Part shown: one piece after another, positions 5,989-11,888 of the stretch
How the letters are laid out: each line of letters starts with the position of its first letter
Numbering within the stretch: the first letter of the stretch is position 1
Origin: a virus
IMG/VR virus record: IMGVR_UViG_3300044812_000038
Coordinates: 1-34,951 of that record
Strand: one strand, 5' to 3'
Length of the DNA stretch: 34,951 bases
Position numbers and translations under genes: made by a program
The notes under the pieces: model-generated
The model's database searches: none
Told to the model about the DNA's origin: nothing
Seen by the model: only the letters and a program-made list of their open reading frames with translations

Positions 5989-7175
5989 CCGGCCTGATCC
6001 CAGCGCACGAGCTGGAGGCGCTGAAGCGCGAACACCCCTGCGACCAGGTCGCCCGTCAATGGGTGGCGCTGCGCCGCGGCGGCAAGCTCGGCCTGATCGG
6101 GCCTTGCCCGATGCATTCGCGCAACGAGAAGGCGGCGGACAGCACCAGCTTCGAATGCAACGCCGAAGGCTGGGTCTGCGCCAGTTGCGAGGACGGCGGC
6201 GACGTCATCAAGCTTGTCATGCTGCGCGAGAACCTGGACTTCCGCGAGGCGGTGGCCCGGCTCGGCGGCACGCGGCCGGTGGACGCGGAGGAGGCCAAGC
6301 GCGCCGAGGCCGCGCATGAAAGGCTGCGGCTGGAGCGTGAGGCGGAGAACAACGAATACCGCGAGCGCGAGCGGCGCGCCGCCTGGGACATCTGGCGCGG
6401 CGGCCGGCCGATCGGCGGCACGGCGGCGGAAGATTATCTGCGCCTTCGGGGGCTGACCTGGCCGGCGGACGTGCGGCTCAAATTCGATCCCTATGCGCGC
6501 TACTATGTGGAAGACCGGCCGAAGGCGCGGCTGCTGCATACGGGGTCGGCTCTGCTGGCGCGGATTCAGCGCGGCGGGCAGTTCAAGGGCGTGCATCGCA
6601 GCTGGTTTGATCTGGCGCAGCCGAAAGGCAAGGCGGTCATCGTCGATCCGAAAACCGGCGCGGCGCTCAACAGCAAGAAGATGCGGGGCTCGAAGAAGGG
6701 CTGCCATATCGATCTAACGGAAACGTCGGCGCCGCACACGCTGATCCTTGGCGAAGGCATCGAGAAAGTGCTGGCGATCTGGACGGCCATGCAGGAAGGC
6801 GGCCGCGATCTCGCCGGCGTCGGCTTCTGGACCTCGGCCGACCTCGGCAATCTCGGCGGCAAGGCCGCGAAGACCGTGGCGCATCCGACGCTGAAGACGC
6901 CGACCGGCCGGGCGCGGCGGGTCGGCGGACCCGAGCCGGACCTGACGTCGCCGGCGATCGAGATCCCGCCGAGCGTGACGCGCCTGGTGCTGCTCGCCGA
7001 CACGACGTCCGATCGCTTCCTGACCGAATGCACCCTGGCGCGCGCGGCCGCGCGCTATGCCCGGCCGGGGCTCGAGATCGTCGCGGCCTGGGGACCGGCC
7101 GGCGCCGACTTCGACGATCTCCTAAGAGAGACGGCCGTGAACGGCCTGATGATGCGCGAGGCCGCGACCGCATGA
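5985..7175 (+). CDS. DNA primase (CHC2 zinc finger + Toprim)
   Basis: 396 residues; start at 5985 in an ATGA overlap. The N-terminal zinc finger is C41-x2-H44-x20-C65-x2-C68, the CHC2-type site used for template recognition. A basic, charged linker (residues about 105-135) follows. A Toprim-like domain has the acidic glutamate E257 in LGEGIEKVL and the metal pair D339/D343 in LLADTTSD, with a conserved AWGPAGADFDDLL end. It would synthesise RNA primers for phage replication, working with the SF3 helicase encoded next, with which its stop overlaps (ATGA). The domain order is that of alphaproteobacterial phage primases. Confidence 0.85.
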   Translation: MTGLIPAHELEALKREHPCDQVARQWVALRRGGKLGLIGPCPMHSRNEKAADSTSFECNAEGWVCASCEDGGDVIKLVMLRENLDFREAVARLGGTRPVDAEEAKRAEAAHERLRLEREAENNEYRERERRAAWDIWRGGRPIGGTAAEDYLRLRGLTWPADVRLKFDPYARYYVEDRPKARLLHTGSALLARIQRGGQFKGVHRSWFDLAQPKGKAVIVDPKTGAALNSKKMRGSKKGCHIDLTETSAPHTLILGEGIEKVLAIWTAMQEGGRDLAGVGFWTSADLGNLGGKAAKTVAHPTLKTPTGRARRVGGPEPDLTSPAIEIPPSVTRLVLLADTTSDRFLTECTLARAAARYARPGLEIVAAWGPAGADFDDLLRETAVNGLMMREAATA

Positions 7176-9205
7176 CTCGCCAGGAAGCGATCGCCGAGAT
7201 CCTGCGTATTGTTGATGGCGCGATCGCGCCGGCGTCGCCGGTGATCACCGAGCCGGCCAGCGAGTCGACTCCCTCACAAAACAATGGCGCGCGGCGCAAG
7301 CCGCGCGGCCGATCGTCTTCTTCCCCTTCCGCATTGCTCCCCGCTTCCTCTTCCAGTTCTTTGCCGGCCGTCGCTGCCGCCGCCCCCGGCGCCGCAGCGG
7401 TCGATCCCGCTGCCTCCCAGGCTCCCAATCTCTCTCGTTCTTCGTCGTCTTTTTCTGTGCGTCCGTCCGCGCCGGCGGGGCAAGAAAAAAAGACAAGCTC
7501 CCAAATGGGAAGATGGCCGGCGGATTACGCCATGGGCGAGGGCGGGGAGCGCGACGAAGACCCGCAGACGTTGAACCGCCGCCTCGGCTTCTTTCCGTGT
7601 ACCGATCTCGGCAATGTCGATCGTTTTGTGCAGCGCCAGCGGGGCCGGCTGATGTGGTGCCGGGCGCTGGGCTGGCTTTGTTGGGACGGCCGCCGCTGGA
7701 ACCAGGACGGCGCCGAAGAGGTGGTGCGGCGGGCGGAACATGAAACGGTGCGCGCCATCCAATTCGAGGCCAAGGCGCTGGCGGCCGAGCTGAAGGAATT
7801 GCTCGATGCCGCCGGCATGCCACCCGCGAAGCCGACAAAGAAAAAGGCCGCGCCGAAAAAGAAGAGCGGCAAAGCCAAGGTGGTAAAGCCCGATCCCGCA
7901 GCGCCGGACGTCGACGACAAGACGCTGGCGCGGATCGAGGCGCTCAAGGACATGCCGAAGAAGCTCGCGGGCTGGGGCCGGCAATCGGAGGCAAACTCCA
8001 AGCTGGTGCCGATCGCCAAGCACGCTGCCGCCTATCTCTCGGTGCAACCCGACCAGCTCGATGCCGACCCTTTCAAAATCAATGTCAACAACGGCACGCT
8101 GATCGTCGACCGCGACATCGCCGGCTACATCGTTTTCCGGCCGCACGATCCGGCCGACCTGATGACCAAGATATCGCCGGTCGATTACGACGCCGCGGCG
8201 CTATGTCCGCAGTTCGACAAGTTCTTCGGCGAAGTCCAGGGCAAGCCGGAAAACCGGCGGCTGCTGCTGGCCTGGATGGGCTATTCGCTAACGTCGGACA
8301 CCACTGAGCAAAAGCTCTGCATGTTCTACGGCAAGGGTCAGAACGGAAAATCCGTCTTTGTCGATCTGTGTTGCCATGTCGCCGGCGACTATGCCGAGAC
8401 CGTGCCGATCGAGACCTTCCTCAACGAGGGTCGCGGACGCAACGCCGGGCAGGCGACGCCGGACCTCGCCATCCTGCCCAGCGTGCGCATGCTGCGGACA
8501 TCGGAGCCGGAAAAGGGGGCGAAGCTTTCCGAGGCGCTGATCAAGCTGGCGACCGGCGGCGAGCCGATCATCGCGCGCCACCTCAACCGCGACTATTTCA
8601 AATTCTATCCCCACTTCAAGCTGACGATTTCCGGCAACTACCGGCCGCAGATCCTGGGCACCGATGAAGGCATCTGGCGGCGCATGGTGCTGGTGCCTTG
8701 GACCTACCGCGTGCCCGACGACAAGAAAGACGTGCACTTGGTCGGCAAGCTGCGCCAGGAAGCGTCCGGCGTTCTCAACCGGCTGCTCGACGGCCTGCGC
8801 GACTGGCTCGACCACGGACTGGTGCTGTCGGCCGACGTCGATGCCGCGACCAAAGAATATCGGCGCGATAGCGATCCGCTCGGCCGCTTCCTGCAAGCTT
8901 GCGTCGTCGATGCGCCGGGCGAGCGGGTCCAGTCATCCGAGCTGCACAAGCTTTTCAACGCTTGGGGCACCGCCAACGGCGCCTCGGTCTGGAGCGGCAA
9001 GGGCTTCTCCAACGCCATGACCGAACGCGGCTTCCAGAAAAAGCAGTCGGACGTGATGTGGTGGCTCGACATCAAGACCACGAAATTGGTCAGCGACTTT
9101 GTCGACGACGACGGCAAGTCGAAGCGCCAGCGAGGTGACGGCGAGCCGGACGCGGACCCGAAGGCGCGTGGCGGCGGCACCGACGATGACCGTTTCGACG
9201 GATGA
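7172..9205 (+). CDS. D5/P4-type SF3 primase-helicase
   Basis: 677 residues from ATG 7172 (ATGA overlap); the earlier in-frame ATG lies inside the primase. A short N-terminal helix is followed by a Ser/Pro/Ala-rich low-complexity linker (about residues 35-110), a D5_N-type middle region, and an SF3 AAA+ ATPase with Walker A GKGQNGKS (K393). The sensor segment KLTISGNYRPQ and the final winged-helix part ending near KKQSDVMWW complete the family layout. A Lys-rich stretch (KPTKKKAAPKKKSGKAK) lies near residues 220-236. It should unwind the origin and the fork; the primase-like and helicase functions here are split over two genes. An iteron-like gene-free stretch lies directly downstream. Confidence 0.85.
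   Translation: MTRQEAIAEILRIVDGAIAPASPVITEPASESTPSQNNGARRKPRGRSSSSPSALLPASSSSSLPAVAAAAPGAAAVDPAASQAPNLSRSSSSFSVRPSAPAGQEKKTSSQMGRWPADYAMGEGGERDEDPQTLNRRLGFFPCTDLGNVDRFVQRQRGRLMWCRALGWLCWDGRRWNQDGAEEVVRRAEHETVRAIQFEAKALAAELKELLDAAGMPPAKPTKKKAAPKKKSGKAKVVKPDPAAPDVDDKTLARIEALKDMPKKLAGWGRQSEANSKLVPIAKHAAAYLSVQPDQLDADPFKINVNNGTLIVDRDIAGYIVFRPHDPADLMTKISPVDYDAAALCPQFDKFFGEVQGKPENRRLLLAWMGYSLTSDTTEQKLCMFYGKGQNGKSVFVDLCCHVAGDYAETVPIETFLNEGRGRNAGQATPDLAILPSVRMLRTSEPEKGAKLSEALIKLATGGEPIIARHLNRDYFKFYPHFKLTISGNYRPQILGTDEGIWRRMVLVPWTYRVPDDKKDVHLVGKLRQEASGVLNRLLDGLRDWLDHGLVLSADVDAATKEYRRDSDPLGRFLQACVVDAPGERVQSSELHKLFNAWGTANGASVWSGKGFSNAMTERGFQKKQSDVMWWLDIKTTKLVSDFVDDDGKSKRQRGDGEPDADPKARGGGTDDDRFDG
7288..7307 (+). 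other. Coding-region hairpin with GNRA loop
   Basis: A perfect 8-bp stem, CGCGCGGC / GCCGCGCG, closed by GCAA. It lies where the helicase passes into its low-complexity linker. Almost the same hairpin (9-bp stem, GAAA loop) occurs after the capsid gene at 17440-17461. Confidence 0.55.
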
Positions 9206-9218
9206 CGACGCTCCCGTG

Positions 9219-9236
9219 CCTCCCGTTTTTGGGAGG
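9219..9236 (+). terminator. Weak hairpin after the helicase gene
   Basis: CCTCCC (9219-9224), loop GTTTTT, GGGAGG (9231-9236), 14 bp after the helicase stop. The T-run is in the loop, not after the stem, so this is at most a weak intrinsic terminator. It is also part of the TTGGGAG motif set. Confidence 0.3.
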
Positions 9237-9492
9237 TTGGGCGCGGCGCTAAGCGATTGAGGTAATTGCGTTTGGGAGGTTGCGGGATGGTTGGGAGCTT
9301 TGTGGCGGCATCGGACTCACGTGCATGCGGGCGCGCGAGCGCGCATGCGCATACACGAGAAAATCCTCCCAATCCTCCCAATGCTCCCAAGTGATTCCAA
9401 AGACTCAAGAATTTCCCGTGGCTTAACGGAGCGGGGAGCATCGAGATCGTTGTTCTTGATCCTCCCACCTGCCTCCCGGCGACGATGAAAGA

Positions 9493-9521
9493 AACACTGT
9501 GGGGAATTTCCCCGGAGTGAT
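9493..9521. promoter_or_regulatory. 29-bp palindromic element, copy 1 (upstream of nusG-like gene)
   Basis: The core 9495-9519 has dyad symmetry CACT-N2-GGGGAA-N-TTCCCC-N2-AGTG. The whole 29 bp recurs perfectly, in inverse orientation, at 11135-11163. This copy ends 29 bp before the nusG-like start. The symmetry suggests a dimeric DNA-binding protein or a hairpin recognised in nascent DNA/RNA. No known regulator is assigned. Confidence 0.7.
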
Positions 9522-9550
9522 CGGCACCTGGAAAACGAAAGGCGACTGCG

Positions 9551-10225
9551 ATGAACAAGAGCAACAATAAGCGACAGCGCGGTAAATTGGAGCATCAGGC
9601 GTTAGCGCTTGCGGATCGGAAATGGGGCCAGCCGCGCCACCGATCGTTGCAAAGCGCCTTCGCCGATATCATCGATCATCCGCCGGAGCGGGAATACTCC
9701 GGCTATCCCGTCTGGCACGCACTGCTGGTGGAGGCGCGCAAGGAAAAGCAATCAGCCGAGCGGCTGAGGAGCTTGCACGTGCACGTCTACCTACCGCTCT
9801 ACAGCCGAAGGATTGCGTTGCGCGGCGGAAGGCGCGGCCAGCGCGATACTGCTGTGGTCAGCGGCATGCTGTTCGTGCCGCGCGAGATCGTGGAGATCGA
9901 CCGGCGGGACGATGTTTTCGAATATGCGCATGTGTTCGGATTTCTGAATTCATCGGACGGCTATCCGGCCCGACTGAGCAAAGCCCTCATCGAAGAGATC
10001 CGCAACATGGAAGCGCTCGCCAACAAACAAGAGGAAGGCCCGGCATCGGTTGTGTTCGAGATTGGCGCGCGCGTCGCTTTCAAGAATAAGCTGCTGGCGG
10101 AATTCTGGGGATCGGGAAAGGTCACGGGGCTTGCGGGCGATGGGAGAATCAGTATTGAGGTGGGGAAGCTGTTAGGGCGCGCGACCAAAGTTCACGTCCC
10201 GGCGTCCGAGATTGAGGCGATGTAA
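9551..10225 (+). CDS. NusG-like transcription elongation/antitermination protein
   Basis: 224 residues. After a basic N-terminal extension (about 1-48), the middle part reads like a NusG N-terminal domain: VWHALLVEARKEKQSAERL, YLPLYSRRIA, SGMLFVPREIV and a VFGFL strand. Residues about 169-224 form a KOW-type domain: FEIGARVAF, FWGSGKVTGL, then LGRATKVHVP, matching the NusG ending GRATPVE. NusG proteins bind the RNA polymerase clamp; specialised paralogues (RfaH, LoaP) make polymerase ignore terminators in chosen operons. AAAGG (9538-9542) is the ribosome site. It lies between the replication and late genes and is followed by terminator-like hairpins. The antitermination role is inference. Confidence 0.75.
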   Translation: MNKSNNKRQRGKLEHQALALADRKWGQPRHRSLQSAFADIIDHPPEREYSGYPVWHALLVEARKEKQSAERLRSLHVHVYLPLYSRRIALRGGRRGQRDTAVVSGMLFVPREIVEIDRRDDVFEYAHVFGFLNSSDGYPARLSKALIEEIRNMEALANKQEEGPASVVFEIGARVAFKNKLLAEFWGSGKVTGLAGDGRISIEVGKLLGRATKVHVPASEIEAM

Positions 10226-10323
10226 CTGAGGCCAGTAAGCCGCAAGGCCTAATTCCTCAGCCAAAGCGCCTCCGCGATGGAAGTCCATCACAGCCACGGG
10301 CATTTGCCCGTGCTGCCGCTTGC

Positions 10324-10349
10324 AAGCCCCGGCATCGTCCGGGGCTTTT
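10324..10349 (+). terminator. Intrinsic terminator-like hairpin 1
   Basis: AAGCCCCGG (10324-10332), loop CATCGT, CCGGGGCTT (10339-10347), then TTTTGTATTTTT. A 9-bp GC-rich stem with a following T-rich stretch is a good Rho-independent terminator. It lies about 100 bp after the nusG-like stop. Confidence 0.7.
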
Positions 10350-10415
10350 GTATTTTTAGGGACTGGCTTTGACCGGCGGTCCCTGTCTGCCTCCCTGTGA
10401 CGTTGCGTTGTGTAC

Positions 10416-10450
10416 AAAGGCCCCGGTGATGGCGCTTCGCCGGGGCCTTT
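10416..10450 (+). terminator. Intrinsic terminator-like hairpin 2
   Basis: AAAGGCCCCGG (10416-10426) pairs with CCGGGGCCTTT (10440-10450), an 11-bp stem with a 13-base loop. The loop and 3' arm can alternatively fold as GGCG-CTT-CGCC (10431-10441). Only three T follow the GC stem, so its strength is uncertain. Confidence 0.55.
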
Positions 10451-10496
10451 GCTGTTCCTAAGGGTGCGGGCCTTCGGGCCTTCAACCTTCGAACCT

Positions 10497-10513
10497 GGAG
10501 CAGCACCATGTAA
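10497..10513 (+). other. Ribosome site followed by start-stop (ATGTAA)
   Basis: GGAG (10497-10500), seven bases, ATG (10508-10510) directly followed by TAA. The spacing is ideal for initiation, yet the product is a single methionine. It lies between terminator-like hairpins 2 and 3. It may be the stub of a deleted gene or a ribosome-stalling minigene. Confidence 0.35.
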
Positions 10514-10542
10514 ATCAGTTCGTCCCACTTTTTCAGGACAGC

Positions 10543-10570
10543 AGCCCCGGTCGCAAGGCCGGGGCTTTTT
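10543..10570 (+). terminator. Intrinsic terminator-like hairpin 3
   Basis: AGCCCCGG (10543-10550), loop TCGCAAGG, CCGGGGCT (10559-10566), with five T from 10566 to 10570. It sits 21 bp before the HNH start, so it would cut transcription just before the packaging genes. Confidence 0.65.
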
Positions 10571-10591
10571 GCGTTTGGTAGGAGGCGCGTC

Positions 10592-10996
10592 ATGCCGTCG
10601 AGGCCGCGGTTGTTCCGGGCGCGGCATACGCCGCCGCAGCAGCAACAGGATCGCGCTTATGAGGGGCGGCGCGGCAGCGCGCGACGGCGTGGCTATACCT
10701 CGGCCTGGGACAAGGCGGCAAAGGCGCACCGGGTTACGCATCCGCTCTGTCTTGGATGCGAGGCCATCGGGAGGGTCACTGCCGCGGCCTGCACGGATCA
10801 TGCGGTCCCTCACAAAGGCGACCGTTTGCTGTTTTGGGATAGCGACAACTGGCAATCGGCCTGCGACTGGCACCATGACGTGGTGAAGCAGAAGCTGGAG
10901 CTGCGGTATGCCCAAGGCAAGGCCACCGCTTCCGATCTGCGGCTCGATAGCCTGGTGGCCGTCGCCTTGACGCTCGAACTGCTCGGCCTTGAGTGA
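10592..10996 (+). CDS. HNH endonuclease (packaging-associated)
   Basis: 134 residues with a strong ribosome site (TAGGAGG, 10579-10585). The basic N-terminus is followed by an HNH fold: CLGC, then TDHAVPHKGD (His of the first strand), DSDNWQSAC (Asn) and DWHHDVVK (last His). Small HNH proteins directly before terminase genes, as HK97 gp74, are needed with TerS/TerL for cos cleavage and packaging; this position suggests the same job. Of the two Cys pairs of the fold, C-x2-C is clear and a second Cys lies in CTDH and SACDWH. It could also be a homing-type nuclease, but the location favours packaging. Confidence 0.8.
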   Translation: MPSRPRLFRARHTPPQQQQDRAYEGRRGSARRRGYTSAWDKAAKAHRVTHPLCLGCEAIGRVTAAACTDHAVPHKGDRLLFWDSDNWQSACDWHHDVVKQKLELRYAQGKATASDLRLDSLVAVALTLELLGLE

Positions 10997-11005
10997 GTTC
11001 GCGCC

Positions 11006-11036
11006 TTGACCTTCGGTGGGGGGGTGGGGGGGTCAA
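11006..11036. other. Paired G7 runs flanked by TTGACC/GGTCAA
   Basis: Two runs of seven G (11018-11024 and 11026-11032) separated by one T, enclosed by the inverted repeat TTGACC (11006-11011) and GGTCAA (11031-11036). It lies between the HNH and terminase genes, where a cos site or leader could be. The runs could form a G-rich structure; function unknown. Confidence 0.4.
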
Positions 11037-11134
11037 AAGTCCCCGCGTTTTTCCTCCGGACCGGTTGGGTAGGCCCTCTTTTTTTGCCGCGAAATTCCGT
11101 GGATTATTTTTTTTACTGTGTTGCGACGGCGGCA

Positions 11135-11163
11135 ATCACTCCGGGGAAATTCCCCACAGTGTT
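11135..11163. promoter_or_regulatory. 29-bp palindromic element, copy 2 (upstream of terminase)
   Basis: Perfect inverse copy of 9493-9521, with the same dyad core CACT-N2-GGGGAA-N-TTCCCC-N2-AGTG (11137-11161). It ends 16 bp before the TerS ATG and follows an AT-rich stretch (11092-11120). Its placement ahead of the first late gene makes a transcription control site likely. Confidence 0.7.
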
Positions 11164-11179
11164 CGGGCGGTATCGGCTG

Positions 11180-11866
11180 ATGGCAAGAGGACGACGCGCC
11201 GACGATCCGCAGGATCAGAAGGCCAAGGGTTATCCGGGCAAGCGCAAGTCGAAAACGGAGCGCGCGCTGGAGGCGATGGAACGCGCCGCCGCGCGCGACG
11301 CAAAACTGTTCGCCACTGCGGGCAAAGGTGTCGACCTGCAGGCGCTGCCGATCTTCCTCGCGGACAAGCGGCTCGCAGCGGCGCAAACGATCTGGACGGA
11401 ATACGCGCCGCGGCTCGACAAGCTGCATCTGCTGGCGACGCTCGACCGCTACACCTTCGCGATGTTCTGCCTCTACTCGGCGGAATTCGTCCTCGCCAAC
11501 AAAGATATTCTCGACCACGGTTATTCGGTCATGGTGACCACGGTCGCCGGCTCGAAGAAGTCAAAAGCTTCGGGCACGCAGATGCCGCGCCTCAATCCTT
11601 CGGTGGACCGGCGCGACTTCGCCGCCAAGATGATGCTCGATCTCGCCGGCAAGTTCGGCTTTACGCCGCTCGATCGCAACCGGCTGATCCGCGAACACGC
11701 GATGCGTGAAGACGAGGAAACCCTGTTCGGCCGCATCCGCTCGCAGCCGGCGCAGCCGCATCCGCAACAGCAGCCGGCAGCGACGGATATCGTCGAAGAA
11801 GCCTCGGCGATGATCGGCTCGCTCGGCCGGCTCGATACGCCGCCGCCGAACCGGAAGCCGAATTAG
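11180..11866 (+). CDS. Terminase small subunit (P27 family)
   Basis: 228 residues from ATG 11180; the ribosome site is weak, and an in-frame GTG at 11159 inside the palindromic element could add seven residues. The basic N-terminus (MARGRRADDPQDQKAKG) is followed by the helical P27 core (TERALEAMERAA, LDRYTFAMFCLYSAEF) and the LDLAGKFGFTPLDRNRL segment typical of the family. The C-terminus is Pro/Gln-rich. TerS recognises phage DNA and recruits TerL at the start of packaging. TerL starts 22 bp downstream. Confidence 0.85.
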   Translation: MARGRRADDPQDQKAKGYPGKRKSKTERALEAMERAAARDAKLFATAGKGVDLQALPIFLADKRLAAAQTIWTEYAPRLDKLHLLATLDRYTFAMFCLYSAEFVLANKDILDHGYSVMVTTVAGSKKSKASGTQMPRLNPSVDRRDFAAKMMLDLAGKFGFTPLDRNRLIREHAMREDEETLFGRIRSQPAQPHPQQQPAATDIVEEASAMIGSLGRLDTPPPNRKPN

Positions 11867-11888
11867 CGCGCGGGACAAAACGGAATGC

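Larger units (their letters stand above)
9206..9550. other. Gene-free stretch with iterated TTGGGAG/CTCCCAA motifs; possible origin or leader
   Basis: 345 bp without a convincing gene. TTGGGAG occurs on the + strand at 9229, 9272 and 9291, and its complement CTCCCAA at 9366, 9375 and 9384 (exact 9-bp period). Near matches CTCCCG/CTCCCA lie at 9211, 9220, 9462 and 9473. Between the two groups is an inverted repeat, GCGCGC-GA-GCGCGC (9331-9344), extended by GCAT/ATGC. Repeated short motifs after a helicase gene fit an iteron-type replication origin, but in RNA the two groups could also pair with each other. A 65-codon open frame here (9291-9488) is not supported. Confidence 0.5.
10226..10591 (+). 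ncRNA. Array of consecutive hairpins; structured leader or RNA
   Basis: 366 bp with no gene. In order: a long stem CTGAGG/CCTCAG (10226-10260) holding GCC-GCAA-GGC; GATGGA/TCCATC (10276-10289); CACGGGCA-TT-TGCCCGTG (10295-10312) flanked by CAG/CTG; terminator-like stem 1 (10324-10347); AGGGAC/GTCCCT (10358-10384); stem 2 (10416-10450); GGCC-TTCG-GGCC (10469-10480); and stem 3 (10543-10566). An SD-preceded ATGTAA is at 10508. The stems 1-3 share GCCCCGG arms. No tRNA fold was found. A promoterless leader, an antitermination region or a separate small RNA are all possible. Confidence 0.5.

Noticed and set aside
9291-9488. 65-codon + frame in the gene-free stretch
   Set aside because: No ribosome site, runs through the repeated CTCCCAA motifs and gives a low-complexity Arg/Pro-rich peptide.
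10226-10591. tRNA gene in the hairpin array
   Set aside because: No GTTCRANYC-type T-loop with matching acceptor stem was found; stems do not make a cloverleaf.
9493-11163. 29-bp inverted repeats as the ends of an insertion sequence
   Set aside because: No transposase between them and no target-site duplication outside the repeats; each copy is itself palindromic, which is unusual for transposon ends.
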